Shown one piece after another: positions 1 to 11,184 of a DNA stretch of 64,000 nt. Source of the DNA: JBPESP01 sp051710585 (GTDB lineage: Bacteria; Pseudomonadota; Gammaproteobacteria; Enterobacterales; Enterobacteriaceae). The notes under the pieces were generated by a model, which saw only the letters and a list, made by a program, of their open reading frames with translations, was not told the origin of the DNA and made no database searches. Within the stretch, counting starts at the first letter, position 1; each line of letters starts with the position of its first letter. Location of the stretch: contig JBPESP010000001.1 in assembly GCA_051710585.1 (NCBI GenBank), positions 620,001-684,000 on the forward strand, given 5' to 3'. Made by a program: the position numbers and the translations under genes.

Positions 1-384
1 TTTTCCTTCTTCATCAATTGCTTTTTTGATTACTGCAGGCGTACGGCCTTGACCAGTCCAAGTTTTAAGCTCACCGTTCTCGTCGGTGTATTGATATTTA
101 GCCGGACGAACAGCACGCTTAGTTTTACCAGTAGATTTAGAGAAACTTATCGACTGCAGTAATTCGTTTGGGTCAATGCCATCAGCAATCAACATTTCAC
201 GATATTCCTGTAATTTACGAGTACGCTTTTCAATTTCAGCCTGAGCTTGACTATCTTCCTCACGGCGTTCATTGACAACGACTTCTAGTTTTTCCAGCAT
301 TTCTTCAAGAGTTTCTAAAGTGCATTCCCTGGCCTGCGCGCGCAAAGTACGGATGTTGTTAAGAATTTTTAGTGCTTCGCTCAT
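1..384 (-). CDS. hns: H-NS nucleoid-associated silencing protein, 3' end outside window
   Basis: The reverse strand from 384 down to the window edge is one open frame of 128 codons that begins MSEALKILNNIRTLRAQARE and reaches the C-terminal DNA-binding core (TWTGQGRTPAVIKKA). E. coli H-NS has 137 residues, so only about nine C-terminal residues lie outside the window. The N-terminal coiled-coil oligomerisation part (about residues 1-80) and the AT-hook-like QGRTP loop that enters the DNA minor groove are both present and look intact. H-NS compacts the nucleoid and silences AT-rich DNA. The bases just upstream resemble the E. coli hns leader, including GAGATT before the ATG. The next locus (tdk) is divergent, as in E. 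coli, but decayed. Retaining a global silencer in a genome whose spacer has become AT-rich is notable. Confidence 0.97.
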   Translation of the reverse strand, partial: MSEALKILNNIRTLRAQARECTLETLEEMLEKLEVVVNERREEDSQAQAEIEKRTRKLQEYREMLIADGIDPNELLQSISFSKSTGKTKRAVRPAKYQYTDENGELKTWTGQGRTPAVIKKAIDEEGK

Positions 385-420
385 TGATTTAATCTCGAAT
401 ATTATAAAAGGGCGTCCCAG
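385..420 (-). promoter_or_regulatory. Probable hns leader and -10 element
   Basis: Read on the reverse strand, TATAAT (401-406) is followed by a short leader with GAGATT close to the hns ATG at 384. From memory, the E. coli hns leader has the same arrangement. No convincing -35 hexamer was found, so promoter identity is an inference. Confidence 0.4.
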
Positions 421-949
421 TAATAGTAGAGCGCTAATTTATTTTCTGCAATATCCAGTTCTGATTAATTAAAAATATTCTTTATGAATCCCTATGGCTA
501 CCAAACTGTAAATATATATTGTATTCTACCAAGGTAGCTAAAATTGATTCATCAGATTTCTTTTCATTTAGAATTCGTTATGCCGTACATAAGTCACTTC
601 TAACTTTATTATCAAGAAAGATTATATATAATCACACCCGTGAATGGGTGATAACTTTTTCAGCTCTCAAATATAAGGCTAAAAATAAAAGATTTCCAGC
701 ATAATTCTCGTTATTTTATTTATATTATCTGCAGTGACACAGATAACCAGATTTACCCGCGCCTCATCGCGATAAATTTTGCTCTCTGGCGTGCAAATCC
801 TATCGTAGATAGGGTTTTGGCATACAAAACTATAACCTGGATGCCGTTGGTGAAGGATAAGTGTTTTTGGAAGTAAGTTATAACTTCAAGGTTTTGCAGT
901 GATTTTAATCTTTTTATTTCACAAGCGGATATGATGATACTTCATCATT

Positions 950-1545
950 GTTTATTTAGTCTCCTCTAGACTCTAGAGAGGACCAGGCAAATGGCGTAAC
1001 TCATTTCATTATTTTATAATGAGTACCGTTTAAGTTAACCTCGCTATTATATAGCGGTCCCCTATAATTATCAGGGGACGATTTCCGCATACTTATATTT
1101 ATGGTAGAAATTATCAATCGTAGTAACGTCCGCGAATAGGTTCATTTATGCATTGAATTGTCTTTGATTGTGGAGATGTTTTCTGTCAAAAAAACTGATA
1201 CGTATATTAGGTTGCTAGTGAGTGGATGTGAATTTTTATACTCTGAGAAGTTCCTTGTTAAGTTCTGTTATTGATAAGTTGACTATTTTGTGGTGCTGTG
1301 TGTTATGGTTTACACACTTATTTTCACGCTAAATTATTTAGTGGAAGTTTATATCTTCTTGCCTAGTTTAGATAAACCATATGGAATTGAAGGGTTTTAC
1401 TACTGCAGTTGAAAGGGTAGTCGTATAACTATTTATCGATAAGTAGGGGGTAAAGATATTTATAATTAAAAAAAATTATTGGCAATAATAATTATTATGT
1501 GTTGGTTTATCGTAAAATTTTACCTCTACGCTTATGCATTTAATA
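950..1545 (+). pseudogene. tdk: Thymidine kinase remnant
   Basis: Frameshifted reading gives pieces that align in order with E. coli Tdk: LVSGCEFLYSEKF near 1218 (Tdk VLVDECQFLTRQQ), then the VVDQLDIPVLCYGLRTDF block near 1268-1320, then MELKGFYYCS at 1381 (Tdk ELKTICFCGRK), with several stops and frame changes. The DECQFL acidic residues and the zinc-ligand cysteines are partly lost. hns and tdk are divergent neighbours in E. coli, which supports the call. The start was not resolved. Thymidine salvage by this enzyme is therefore gone. Confidence 0.68.
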
Positions 1546-2049
1546 CTGTTTCCAAAAAATGAATATTGTGCCTTACGGATAGCTATAATTCTTCTAGTGT
1601 ATAAAAACCTTGTTCTGAAACTTGTCTAGAGCGTACTTCTACCGTACGTAACTAGGACGTTTACTCGCCTCCGATAAAAAACTTTAACTGCCTTCTTACC
1701 AAGAAGGGGCTAGAATGCCTCCTTTCATCGTTCTGGGGTTAATTTTCTGCCTTAATATAATAAAGATATGTCATAATGCAGTATTCGCCGGCCGCGGCAC
1801 ATGGTCAGCACTTTAATCTTTGCCAGAGTTGTACTTGAGGCCAACCGCGTCCCTGACGCCTGTGGTGTGTAGTGCTAGCAAGTTAATGCTGTACAATGTA
1901 TCTTGAAGGTTGTTCTCTTATACTAAACGGAAAAACCGACGGGTGCCTGCTATACTCTCGTCAGGCGTTAACCTTTGATGGGAAAGTATCTTAATGCAAA
2001 AGTTCAATGAACTGGTCACTTTCTTGGCTTTTTTTAAGTGCCTGAACGT

Positions 2050-4750
2050 TCATTTAATATCCTCAGAACCTACAGGGATAAAAGGGGCAGGAGCCTCTAC
2101 AGGATTATTTGAGGTTAGATAAACTTATAGCCGTAGTAAGTATCCAGTAAGATTTGCTTTAAGTTGGTAATTAGCGGACAGAGCAGATTAACGTTAGTAT
2201 ACTGATCGTCGAAGGCATTTTCCAACAATTTATCCACTTTAGCCATAAAGTCCGCTTTCATTCACGTAAGGCTCTTATGAATAGAGCTTAGAATAATATC
2301 CAGATTATTTTGAGCTCATCCAGTCACTATAACAGTTTTCAATCTTCTGTGCAGTGCTAAAGTTAAAATGATCTACAATTTAAGTGTAGCAAGAACGAGC
2401 CTACTGGTGAGGTTGTGCTGCTGGAAGATTCCTTTTTTTGAATTGTCATTAGCGTTTTTATAGCGAATAAAAATATTGCTTGCTATCCTAGCAATAGTTG
2501 AAGCATTAGGGATGGAATCCCAAGCCATATTTTATGGCTACAAAGTGATATTTCTTAAGGAAGGTGTTGGCGAAGGCGCCACTAATAATGATCGCTGAAT
2601 TGTGGATGTATTTATCTGCAACTGGATTTTTTTGCGCCTTCGTGCTAGCTGGCAAGCAGATATTTTCAGTAATTTCAACTATCGTAGGCCTGGCTGTTGG
2701 AGAATTTGGAGAATATGATAATTATAGTGAAAATATAGGCTTCAAGCGCGTGGGTTATTAAATCCGTTTCTTCATCCAGAGACACAGGGATTGCGGTATA
2801 TTCATTACCAGATTAGGAATAGAAAATTTTCATATCCGATATTAGAGAATATCTGGAAGAGGTTATTTTTTGACAGGCAGTATCGTCATTTACCATCGTA
2901 AATAGAATGGTTATAGACCCGGTACTGGAGGGGGTAGTAGTGGCAGTTATCTTTTTTTACGCCACCTTAGGAAGGGAATATATCTCAGTGTCAGCATCTA
3001 TGCTCGTTTGAAATTATATATAAATTACTGATGCTCCTATGAAAATGGGGTATTAAAGATATGCGCGATTTTTTTGTCTTATCACTAAAAACTTGACGCG
3101 CATTCTTTTCTTGTTCTGATCGGTTATAGGGGGATGGGACTAATAGCACTTATATGCTTAGCAGTATTTCCGCGATGTTCACTGCATCTTCAAATCCTGT
3201 TTCAAATATATCACTAGATTTAGAGGCAGTTTTTGCGCAACAGGTTTAAAATTATTTATCTTTCTGACCTATATAATTAGGACCTTAGTATTATAAAGAA
3301 TATATAGGCTGCTTTTATTTCTGCGATCTTCGATACCAGTTTTCCGAAAATGCTCACATTGAGACTGCTATTTTAGGATGAAATCTGAAACTGGTTTAGT
3401 GCTTAGCCAAGAAAAAATGAAAGGCCGGGGCCGGTGAAACGTTCACCAGCCTGATCATATAGCGCATTAATCACGACTACAGATTATTTTAAAGTAAAGA
3501 TGATACCATTATCGGAGATTTTCAGTATCAGAATAGAAGCGAGTATATGTTTGATATCTACAGGTTCATTCATATAACGATCAAGGATTCTCCTAACGCT
3601 GATAGTGTTTTACTGGAACTTGTAATCGGCTTTCACTATTATACTAGGCGGCCTATTATTGATGGTAATAGATTAGCTTGGATATCAGTATGATGCATTA
3701 ATTGATTGGAGGGTTCTATTGATGGACCATTGATCTAGTCGATATTTTTTCGTACTTCAGCGGCGGCAATAGAGGCCTATAGCATAATCTCCGGTGTTTT
3801 ATTGATGGTGTTGTTGGTGCGAGAATATGATAAGATGGTAGTACATGGGGTTTTTATAGGCATAATTACCGTAAAATAAAGCCAATAAGTTCGGAGATGG
3901 AGAGGGTATTAAAAGTGTCGTTTTTACTAAGAATAATGTAGGTTTGTTTATCTTTTAGGTATTTTAGATGCATTAAAAAATGAAGTAGTTCTTGATGACT
4001 TTTATCTTTAATAATGCCTATGCTGAATTTGGCTACCGTCATTGTGGTGATGGATATATAGGTAATTCTAATCTTGCCTGCACTACACTATGGTTGTTGA
4101 GTGGTAGATCTTATCTATATACTTCTGGGTAAACTTATCCTGTTTGTTTGTGCTCTGCTTTTTTATCCATCAACTAAGCTAGGTATCCAGTTTCAGATTA
4201 CTATCATTAATATTTCATTGTTTACCTCACTAGTTCTTTATTCCTCTTATAACCTTCTTTAATGTGATGAAAAGATATTGGAGGATAGGTATGTAATTAT
4301 GGCTAAAAATGCAAGAGAATACATTTTCTTTTAAAGAAAAAAGGTTTTTTTCGTGAAATACGAAAAATTAATAGTTTTAATTTAAATATTAAAAATTCTA
4401 ATATATGTTTTAAATAAAATAAAATGTTGCTAATTAAGAATTAAGTTGAAATTTAAATATTATTACAGTATAGCACTGCTAGTGTAGAAATCTGCACTAT
4501 TGAAGAATTAAACCAATATAAAGGGAACGATTAGCATCCAAGAAGGCATATTTCGCGTTTCCAACTGATACGGGAATAATATTTTTTATCTCCCGCCTTA
4601 AGTTATCCATTAAAATTTATTTAGGTTATGCATGTGGATGACGGTATCGGCCAGAGGGCCAAAAAATATAATAGCTACCAGCAAAGTGAAGTGAGAAATA
4701 GGAACTGATAATGGTAATAGCGCTAAATTCTAATCTCTTAATCCGAAAAA
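2050..4750 (-). pseudogene. adhE: Bifunctional aldehyde-alcohol dehydrogenase remnant
   Basis: The reverse strand at 2115-2240 still reads AKVDKLLENAFDD, then PLITNLKQILLDTYYG, matching the E. coli AdhE C-terminal region. About 450 bases upstream are KNPVADKYIHNSA and GAFANTFL, which match KNPVARERVHSAA and GIAFANAFL at the correct distance, so this half has kept its length. The N-terminal part (to about 4.75 kb, judged from the 891-residue family length) is too decayed to align firmly. The order hns-tdk-adhE-opp is the E. coli order. Mixed-acid ethanol fermentation is lost. Confidence 0.85.
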
Positions 4751-4949
4751 AAAGATTAAAGAAATTCCAAAATATAATGTTAACCATGACATGCTGGAAT
4801 GTGTTCTTATTGAGAAGATATTAGATAATGGAGAGCTTAGCTGAGGATGACCAAGAACTAGAAAAACAAAGATTTTAAAATTTAAATCTTTTTTATATAG
4901 AAGAAGATAGAAATGATTCAATAACAAACTGGTGACTGGATGGGACTTT

Positions 4950-6230
4950 ATTTATAGTTGAAGGTAACTGGTAGATCTTAGAACCACTCCCTATATAAGA
5001 GAGTACTAGGTACAATGTACACTAATATTACTAATATTAAACTCTTTCTTAGTGGAAAGAAAGATCTGGACACGTGGGTATGAAAGTATTTGACGATCAT
5101 ATACTGGTCGAGCCGGTTCTGTATTTCATCAAGATTCTCATTCATCTATCAAATACACTAGACCGTAAAAAATAGTGAAAATTCGTTAATAAGTGAACAT
5201 AGAGGCCTCTTAATTAGGTAAGAAATGATGTTTATGTCGTTAAAGATTAGATAATTAACAAATGTATTGTTTCATAGAAAAATCAGTAGCATCTAACACT
5301 ATTAGAATCTTCATTAATAAAGTCACTTATATATTGTCTTTATCCGAAGACAAAGACGTTAACTGGTATTGTGTCAGCAAGGAAGATATATATCCTATAA
5401 GAACCTGGCGATTGAGTGATCCCAGAAACTCAAGAAAAAAGATCGTAATGAATTTCATCTTAATTCCTATCTTTGCATTTATTAGTACGAAATCAATAAC
5501 CAGAAAATTACCATTAATCAATGTGTCTGCATTTAATCTGGATGCGCTTAAGCTCGGGCTGGATTGCTTTATTATCATTACAATAAAGTGAAAATGTTGA
5601 GCGATGATCCTGCAGCTTTACACTATTATCTTATACCTATAAAACTCAAAGCTGAGGCCGCTGGAATAGTTTAGCTAGTCATAAGAGAAACGCACTTCGA
5701 AGAAGTGCATGAATTAATAGCCGTACTGCGTACAGTACTAAAGATAAATCCTTTAATCTTCTATTTACTGTTAAATATCACCTTTAATTTGTTTAAGAAG
5801 ATGGCCATCGTTTTATATCCTATCTAAAAACTTGCCATTAATGTGAAGTTTAAAAATCAGGAGTGGAAAATTTTCCTAGTAGAGATCTATCATCAAGGTA
5901 ATTTCGATATCAGCCAATCTTAGTGATGTCGAAATTATAATGAACTGAGGTCTTTGTTGAACACTATGTAGTGCAATAGCTTTAATAACAACGCACATTA
6001 TAAGAACTCAGACTTTAATAAAGTCCTTTTTCAAGACAGCGCAGGTTTGTTTATAAAACGTTTACTCCGACATCCATCTCCAGGTGGAGAAGTAGCTATA
6101 TAAAGATTCAGTAATTATCTCAATGTATTATTCATATGAATATCTGTTTAATTAAATATTATATAAGAGTTATTTATTGCTATTAAATATACGCTTGATA
6201 ATATATATGTAAAATATCTCCATATTATTA
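4950..6230 (+). pseudogene. oppA: Oligopeptide-binding protein remnant
   Basis: Around 5291-5345 the forward strand reads NTIRIFINKVTYILS, and around 5515-5585 PLINVSAFNLDALKLGLD. These align with OppA NKTVINQVTYLPI and PPFNDVRVRTALKLGMD at about the right spacing. Between them the frame drifts. The signal peptide and first third could not be found, so the 5' part is probably deleted against the adhE remnant. It is followed by oppB, oppC and oppD in operon order. Confidence 0.68.
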
Positions 6231-6339
6231 ATCAGTAAGTATTTTAGTTAAAAAAACTATGGTGAGAAAAAAAAGAACATTATGCCAGTATTTTATACTG
6301 TAAATACATTAGGACCTACTGCTATATTATAAGTTTGGT

Positions 6340-6849
6340 AGTTTTAAAATTTATTTTTAATTTACGGTTGCTGAAAGCGATTCTAATGTTATGCTACCGT
6401 ATTGATTATCATTTCATTTTTCTGATGCACTCAGCAATCGCTGACCCATTTACCAGCAATTGCAAATTTTGCTACTGACAGTTATTACTTAATATTTAAG
6501 GAAAAAAACTATTTAAGTAATCCCTTACTTTACTCGGTAAGGAAATTATTTATTGCAATTCATCTACGGTGGATTTGATATCTTATTAATAATAATTTTA
6601 TTTATAACTCTTTTCTTATCTAAATCAAACTGTGGCTGGCGGTATTTTGTCAGCATCGCTGGTTTGTGTTTCGCTTCCTCCGTTGTTATGGCTGTGTTGA
6701 AGCAGAATACTAAATTGGACTATATATTGCCATGGAATTACTATGATGCGTGGTTATTACTTGTGTTGTGGTAACGCTGCTATTCTATTGGTGCTGATTT
6801 TTACTATCACGCTGAAATAGCTATCTGGCAGCGAATTATTTTAAGACAT
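6340..6849 (+). pseudogene. oppB: Oligopeptide ABC permease remnant, N-terminal half
   Basis: The open stretch 6553-6774 includes VVMAVLKQNTKLDY, matching OppB GVIAALKQNTKWDY in a hydrophobic context. The following transmembrane half is missing: within about 100 bases the sequence changes to the middle of OppC. This suggests one deletion joining oppB to oppC. Confidence 0.75.
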
Positions 6850-6867
6850 CCTCTGAAGCTTCAGAGG
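6850..6867. repeat. Perfect 18-bp palindrome at the oppB/oppC junction
   Basis: CCTCTGAAGCTTCAGAGG equals its own reverse complement. It lies where oppB homology stops and oppC homology begins, so it may mark the deletion endpoint. Confidence 0.9.
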
Positions 6868-7365
6868 TACTATTGCTTATTTCAGCGGAAATATTAACCT
6901 CTTAATGATCTGGCTGCTGGAAATTCTAAACTTATTTCCGTTTATATTTTATTATTTGCGGTGATATTTTTAGTTAGAATATCTTTTTTATTTACATGGC
7001 CATCGGGTTGTTTTCTTAGTTGGATATGATTAGTATTGTCTGTGGATAGAGGCTTGGCTTGAAGCGTAAAAGTTTATTGAGGCGGCCATTATTAGCGACG
7101 TATTATTCGCTAGCAATATTTATTTTGCGTCATATTATGTTAAGTGTGTTTAGTGTATTATTAAATAATCTGCATTTCCGTGCTCCAGATTATTTTATTT
7201 AAGTCCTTCCTAAACCTTCTCAGTAGGGAATACTGAGAGTTTATTTTTAATTTGGTGGAGGGGCTGTGCTTTTTAGCGGTATAGCCTCTCTTTATAGAGA
7301 GCGTTTCCTTCGATACTAATTAGCTTAGCACTAGTTTCTAGCAGTGGAGGCTATTTTATTTTAAC
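6850..7365 (+). pseudogene. oppC: Oligopeptide ABC permease remnant, C-terminal half
   Basis: Forward reading gives SGNINLLMIWLLEILNLFPF near 6885, aligning with OppC GGKVDSVMMRLLEILNSFPF. It continues, with frame changes, into KFIEAAIISDVLFASNIYF, aligning with EFIEAAQVGGVSTSGIVIR. This is the permease EAA loop that contacts the ATPase. The N-terminal part is absent. Confidence 0.78.
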
Positions 7366-7369
7366 TTTA

Positions 7370-7936
7370 TAAGCAATGGTAAAGCGTCCAGCTATATTCG
7401 TATGTATTCTCATAAGTTTTTGGGTAAGGGGTTTGGCTATGTATTAGCAAATCTGATCGTTATGGCGCTTCTATATCGAGTAAAGGTTTTTATCGGTGAT
7501 GAGTTAACAACTGCTCTAGATGTGCGACAGTACAGACATAAATTATGAATCTATTAAATGAATTAAAACGTGAGTTTTAATTCCACTATTATAATGATTA
7601 CTCAGGAGCTTTGTGTTATGATTAGCTACTGGTTAGTATGCACTAAACGCACCGTGGAGTATGGCACAGGCGCTGATGTATTTTATCGTCAAAGTCATCT
7701 TTATTATATTGGCTTATTGGTGTCATCTGGGGGGTTACTACAGATTTGTATGCAGAGGATAGCGCCAGAATAATCACTATCCTGATAATCAATCTTATCT
7801 GTTTACTTGCCTTAGAGCTTTTTACAGCCCATTTTCCCTACTCTATAAAAAATTTATGTTACTATGCCAAACAATAGAACGCTTTGGCATAGCAGGGCGT
7901 ACGTATTTGTTTAAGATTACTGGAGGAATTGATATT
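7370..7936 (+). pseudogene. oppD: Oligopeptide transporter ATPase remnant, C-terminal part
   Basis: The forward strand reads MYSHKFLGKGFG, then NLIVMALLYRVKVFIGDELT, matching the OppD signature (MYPHEFSGGMRQ) and Walker B region (IADEPTTALD). The open frame 7570-7773 continues with IIMITQELCV (IIMITHDLGV) and TVEYGTGADVFYRQ (TMEYGNARDVFYQP). The catalytic His of the switch is Gln here. The last part resembles the family C-terminus (RACFKPVEELL) near 7905-7930. Walker A and the first half are absent. Confidence 0.87.
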
Positions 7937-8300
7937 AAAAACTCTTTAGCGATTTAAAAAAGTTTGGACTAATTTCAGTCAATTCTAGACTCCTTTAAAC
8001 ACTAAAATCTCTATTCTAGAGAATCTAGAATTTAATATAGAAGCCTTTTTATGCTTATTTTGCGATTAGTCTAGAATTTTTACAAGCGCTGTAAGCCATC
8101 CCATTAAAGGACTTCCAGATAACTTATTGTTTAACTTAAGTGTCCAGAAATATTTGCTACCCCAGAAGTGCTAAATTGGCACTGAAATAAGCGATCTTTT
8201 ATGTAACGATTAATTTTAATGTACAGCTTGGCTTCTTAATTTATTATTAATTGTCCAGTTTTTATCCTAGCAGTGTGTTATTTTATAAAATGTAGATCAG
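7937..8300 (+). pseudogene. oppF: Possible oppF remnant
   Basis: After the oppD end, a weak match to the OppF Walker A region (FTSAVSHPIKGL against STFARAIIGL) is seen near 8080-8120. Position supports oppF. Sequence support is thin. Confidence 0.35.
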
Positions 8301-9546
8301 ATTGGTCTGAATTTCACCTAACTATACGATATCCATAGGATCTCACATGTTATGCTATCGGCACTATTGCCAACTCTTTAGAAACTTAAACTAGGTAAAT
8401 CCTTATGGAAGAGTTCATCAATTTTCGACTGTTGCTTTGGTAAGCAGTCGTGTAGTTATTTGCTTGATTAGCATCATATCAGTGATAGCGTGTGATTTAT
8501 TTTCTGAAGGAGAATAGGAGGATATAATTGAGAATATGCTAGCCTACAATTCAGCTTTTTTGTGAATATCAGTTCCTACTGATTTAAATAGTTCTGATTA
8601 TGTATTTAATATTCTCAAAAAAAAATGCATAAGCAAATTTATCAATTTAATACCATTTATTATCTTTGGCTGGTTGGCTGGTTGGCTGGTTGGCTGGTTG
8701 GCTATTTATTTGTAGTATTTGGCCGTATTGAATATTCAACTCAATTTATTATAGAAAAAGTGTAAATCTTGTTCAATTAAACTAAACAACGGCCCCATTC
8801 GCAACCCGTAAAGAAATTTATCAGTGCGTCAAAAGCATTTATAGGAGGTTAGATCGGCAGACTTACAAGAGTTTTAAGGAGTTCACTACCCACACGTATA
8901 TACAACAGTATTTTTATCGCTTCATTTATGCATCAAATTACGATGCTATCATTGGTGTTTTTAAGATATGCCTATCAGTAGTGATATACTGATAAAATAT
9001 AGATATGCAGCAGTCTGGTATTGCCGTTATAAACCGGGAGCAACTGAATGATGATAATATGTAGCATAGCAAATTTTATTAGGCGAGTTGATAGCTAGAA
9101 GTATCGCTTTGTGTAAGTGGTGAAATTGAAAAATGCACTGTACCTATCCGCTATAATCCTTTTCAGGCAAATAAGTACCTCCTCAATATTCTTGACGCAG
9201 CGAGCTGATAAAGATTTAATGCTTATTATTACGGGGTTGTGCATATACGGGCCGCAAAAATGCCTCCGCTCGTGGCTATAGCATTACCAGTATATGCATC
9301 GTGCAACGAGGGGCGATGGAGAAAGAAAATAATATTTGAGGTTCTCTATTTTATAGTTGCTAAATAAATTTATTGCTAGACTAGCGTACCCGCTCTAAGA
9401 CCTTCTTTAGATCGTGGCAGGCTAGTTTCAGAAATAGAATGGTATAGTGCGTGTGTAGTTACAGTAAGTAAATATCTTTTTAAAATAACGGTTTCTCTTT
9501 ACGGCGAGTCCATTTCTGGAGGGTAGTAAATTAAGTCAAATTGGCA
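8301..9546. other. Unassigned eroded spacer
   Basis: I see no alignable protein in any frame. The expected lpxM on the reverse strand next to mepM was looked for and not recognised. The stretch holds the tandem repeat at 8666-8703 and is otherwise AT-rich with stops in all frames. Confidence 0.5.
8666..8703. repeat. Tandem 8-bp repeat, about 4.75 copies
   Basis: The unit TTGGCTGG is repeated head to tail without mismatch. It lies in noncoding DNA and is a simple slippage-prone microsatellite. Confidence 0.97.
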
Positions 9547-9735
9547 TTAAAACGTGCGTCTTGTACGCCAGGCAAGACGACCATACTGTATACCGCGTTC
9601 AAAACGGGATTGTGCAGCTAGAGAGGAAAGGTAATCTAGATTATTGCGCCAATAGTGTTGATCTTCAGTCAAAAGCTCAGTAATCTGGTGGATAGAATGC
9701 GCTTTAAAAGTTTTGGACGAACTCTTTTTCTCATT
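9547..9735 (-). pseudogene. Unidentified coding-like fragment downstream of mepM
   Basis: The reverse strand is open for 62 codons and has gene-like composition, ending YGRLAWRTRRTF and stop. It contains LTEDQHYWRNNLDYLSSLAA and QSRFERGIQYGRLAW. There is no ATG in frame, but an ATG in the neighbouring frame (MRKRVRPKLL) overlaps its 5' end. One frameshift in a small basic protein of about 60 residues would explain this. I do not recognise the family, and it does not match lpxM, which is expected here. Confidence 0.4.
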
Positions 9736-9841
9736 TTATTTTTCTGTATTTTCTCACTGGTATTAAAGAAATCAATAGTCTAATTGATTAAATTATAAAA
9801 GAAAAAGAAGATGCAGAGACAGACTGGTTTAAGGTTCTCAG

Positions 9842-11173
9842 TCAATTTAACTGTAGCTGCGGCATTATTTGTTTTACTTTAATAATATACTTTACGCGAT
9901 CGTGACCGGTTAGATCTTCAGTACGCGGCAATTTAGCGGTTAGTGGATTGACTGGTTGCTGATTGATCCACATTTCATAATGTAGATGCGGGCCGGTAGA
10001 GCGGCCAGTATTTCCGGATAGGGCGATACAATCACCGCGCTTCACTTTTTGCCCCGGTTTTACTAGCAGTTTTTTCAGGTGCATATAGCGAGTCATATAT
10101 TGACGAGCGTGACGGATAGCCACATAATTCCCAGCCGTACCGTCGCGTTTGCTAACTATTACTTCACCGTCGCCTACTGCTAATACTGGTGTACCAACAG
10201 GGACGGCAAAATCAACGCCGCGGTGAGGTGTAATGCGTCCAGTAACAGGATTAATTCGGCGCAGGTTGAAGTTGGAAGAGACGCGGTATTGTTTCACGGT
10301 GGGAAAGCGCATAAACCCCCGAGCCAACCCGACAGCGTCGCAATTATAAAATTTACCATCATCTGCACGGAAAGCGTAGTAATCCTTACCGTTGCTACGC
10401 AAGCGTACGCCAAGTAATTGGCTTTGAGCATTCTTTCCCTCCAGCATTTCCCTTGACATCAGCACCGAGAATTGATCACCCTTACGCAGCTTGCGAAAAT
10501 CTAACTGCCACTGCAGGGCTTTGATCACCGTATTGATATCGATGTTAGTCAGTCCAGCGGCGCTGGCGCTGGTGATAAAACTTCCGCTGAGCTGTCCGGT
10601 TAATGTCGTATTACGCCATTTTGCAGTTATATCATTAGCTATACTTTCCTTGAAGCTACCGTCAATACGGCGGTCATAAGTACGCATCTCACAACGGGAA
10701 ATATACCAGGTTAAACGCTGTAAATCCCCGGCGGTGGTCAGTATCCAGGAGAAAGATTGGCCTATTTTCAGATTTCGTAACGCAGAATTTTGTCGGGCTA
10801 GTGCGGCGACGTCGGTAATATCAATACCGTACTGAGTGAGAATGCTGCTTAGAGTATCTCCAGTGGAGATGATATATTCATGCACGCCTGGCTCTCCTTC
10901 AACGCGTTCGTCTAGATCATCCTTAGAGATATCTTCGTTGCTTTCTGTAGTTGTTTGATCAAGCGGTTCGCTTGCCTCAGGCGCTAGCTCGCGCAATTGC
11001 TGGCTTTCCATCGGAATGATGCCGGTATTAGGCTGTTCCACTACCGGGGAATAAATATAAGGTCGCCAAACAGCGATGGCTAGTGTAACGATACTTAATG
11101 ACCCTAGCATAACGCGATGGGGTCGCGGTAGATAATTAAATGCCAGGGCGAAAGAGCGGGTTATCTGCTGCAC
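9842..11173 (-). CDS. mepM: Murein DD-endopeptidase MepM, LysM plus M23 peptidase
   Basis: This 443-residue protein matches E. coli MepM (440) along its length. It starts at GTG (11171-11173) with GAGG about ten bases upstream, giving MQQITRSFALAF as in E. coli. Residues about 20-40 form the single N-terminal membrane anchor. A LysM-like domain (YIISTGDTLSSIL) lies near residue 100. The zinc M23 domain near the C-terminus keeps HRGVDFAVP and HLHYEMW, with the metal-ligand His and Asp residues present. The enzyme cuts D-Ala-mDAP cross-links so that new murein strands can be inserted during cell growth. The upstream neighbour znuA is decayed, which suits the E. coli order. An isolated SRCEMRTYDR has Cys where E. 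coli has Arg. Confidence 0.97.
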   Translation of the reverse strand: MQQITRSFALAFNYLPRPHRVMLGSLSIVTLAIAVWRPYIYSPVVEQPNTGIIPMESQQLRELAPEASEPLDQTTTESNEDISKDDLDERVEGEPGVHEYIISTGDTLSSILTQYGIDITDVAALARQNSALRNLKIGQSFSWILTTAGDLQRLTWYISRCEMRTYDRRIDGSFKESIANDITAKWRNTTLTGQLSGSFITSASAAGLTNIDINTVIKALQWQLDFRKLRKGDQFSVLMSREMLEGKNAQSQLLGVRLRSNGKDYYAFRADDGKFYNCDAVGLARGFMRFPTVKQYRVSSNFNLRRINPVTGRITPHRGVDFAVPVGTPVLAVGDGEVIVSKRDGTAGNYVAIRHARQYMTRYMHLKKLLVKPGQKVKRGDCIALSGNTGRSTGPHLHYEMWINQQPVNPLTAKLPRTEDLTGHDRVKYIIKVKQIMPQLQLN

Positions 11174-11184
11174 TAATGACTATC

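Noticed and set aside
3170..3215. TTCAAATCC resembling a tRNA T-loop
   Set aside because: The flanking bases do not pair and no anticodon or acceptor stem can be drawn. No tRNA was found elsewhere in the window.
5327..5578. 83-codon reverse open frame
   Set aside because: It is antisense to the oppA remnant.
8666..8703. Possible CRISPR-like repeat
   Set aside because: It is a simple 8-bp tandem repeat without spacers. No repeat-spacer array exists in the window.
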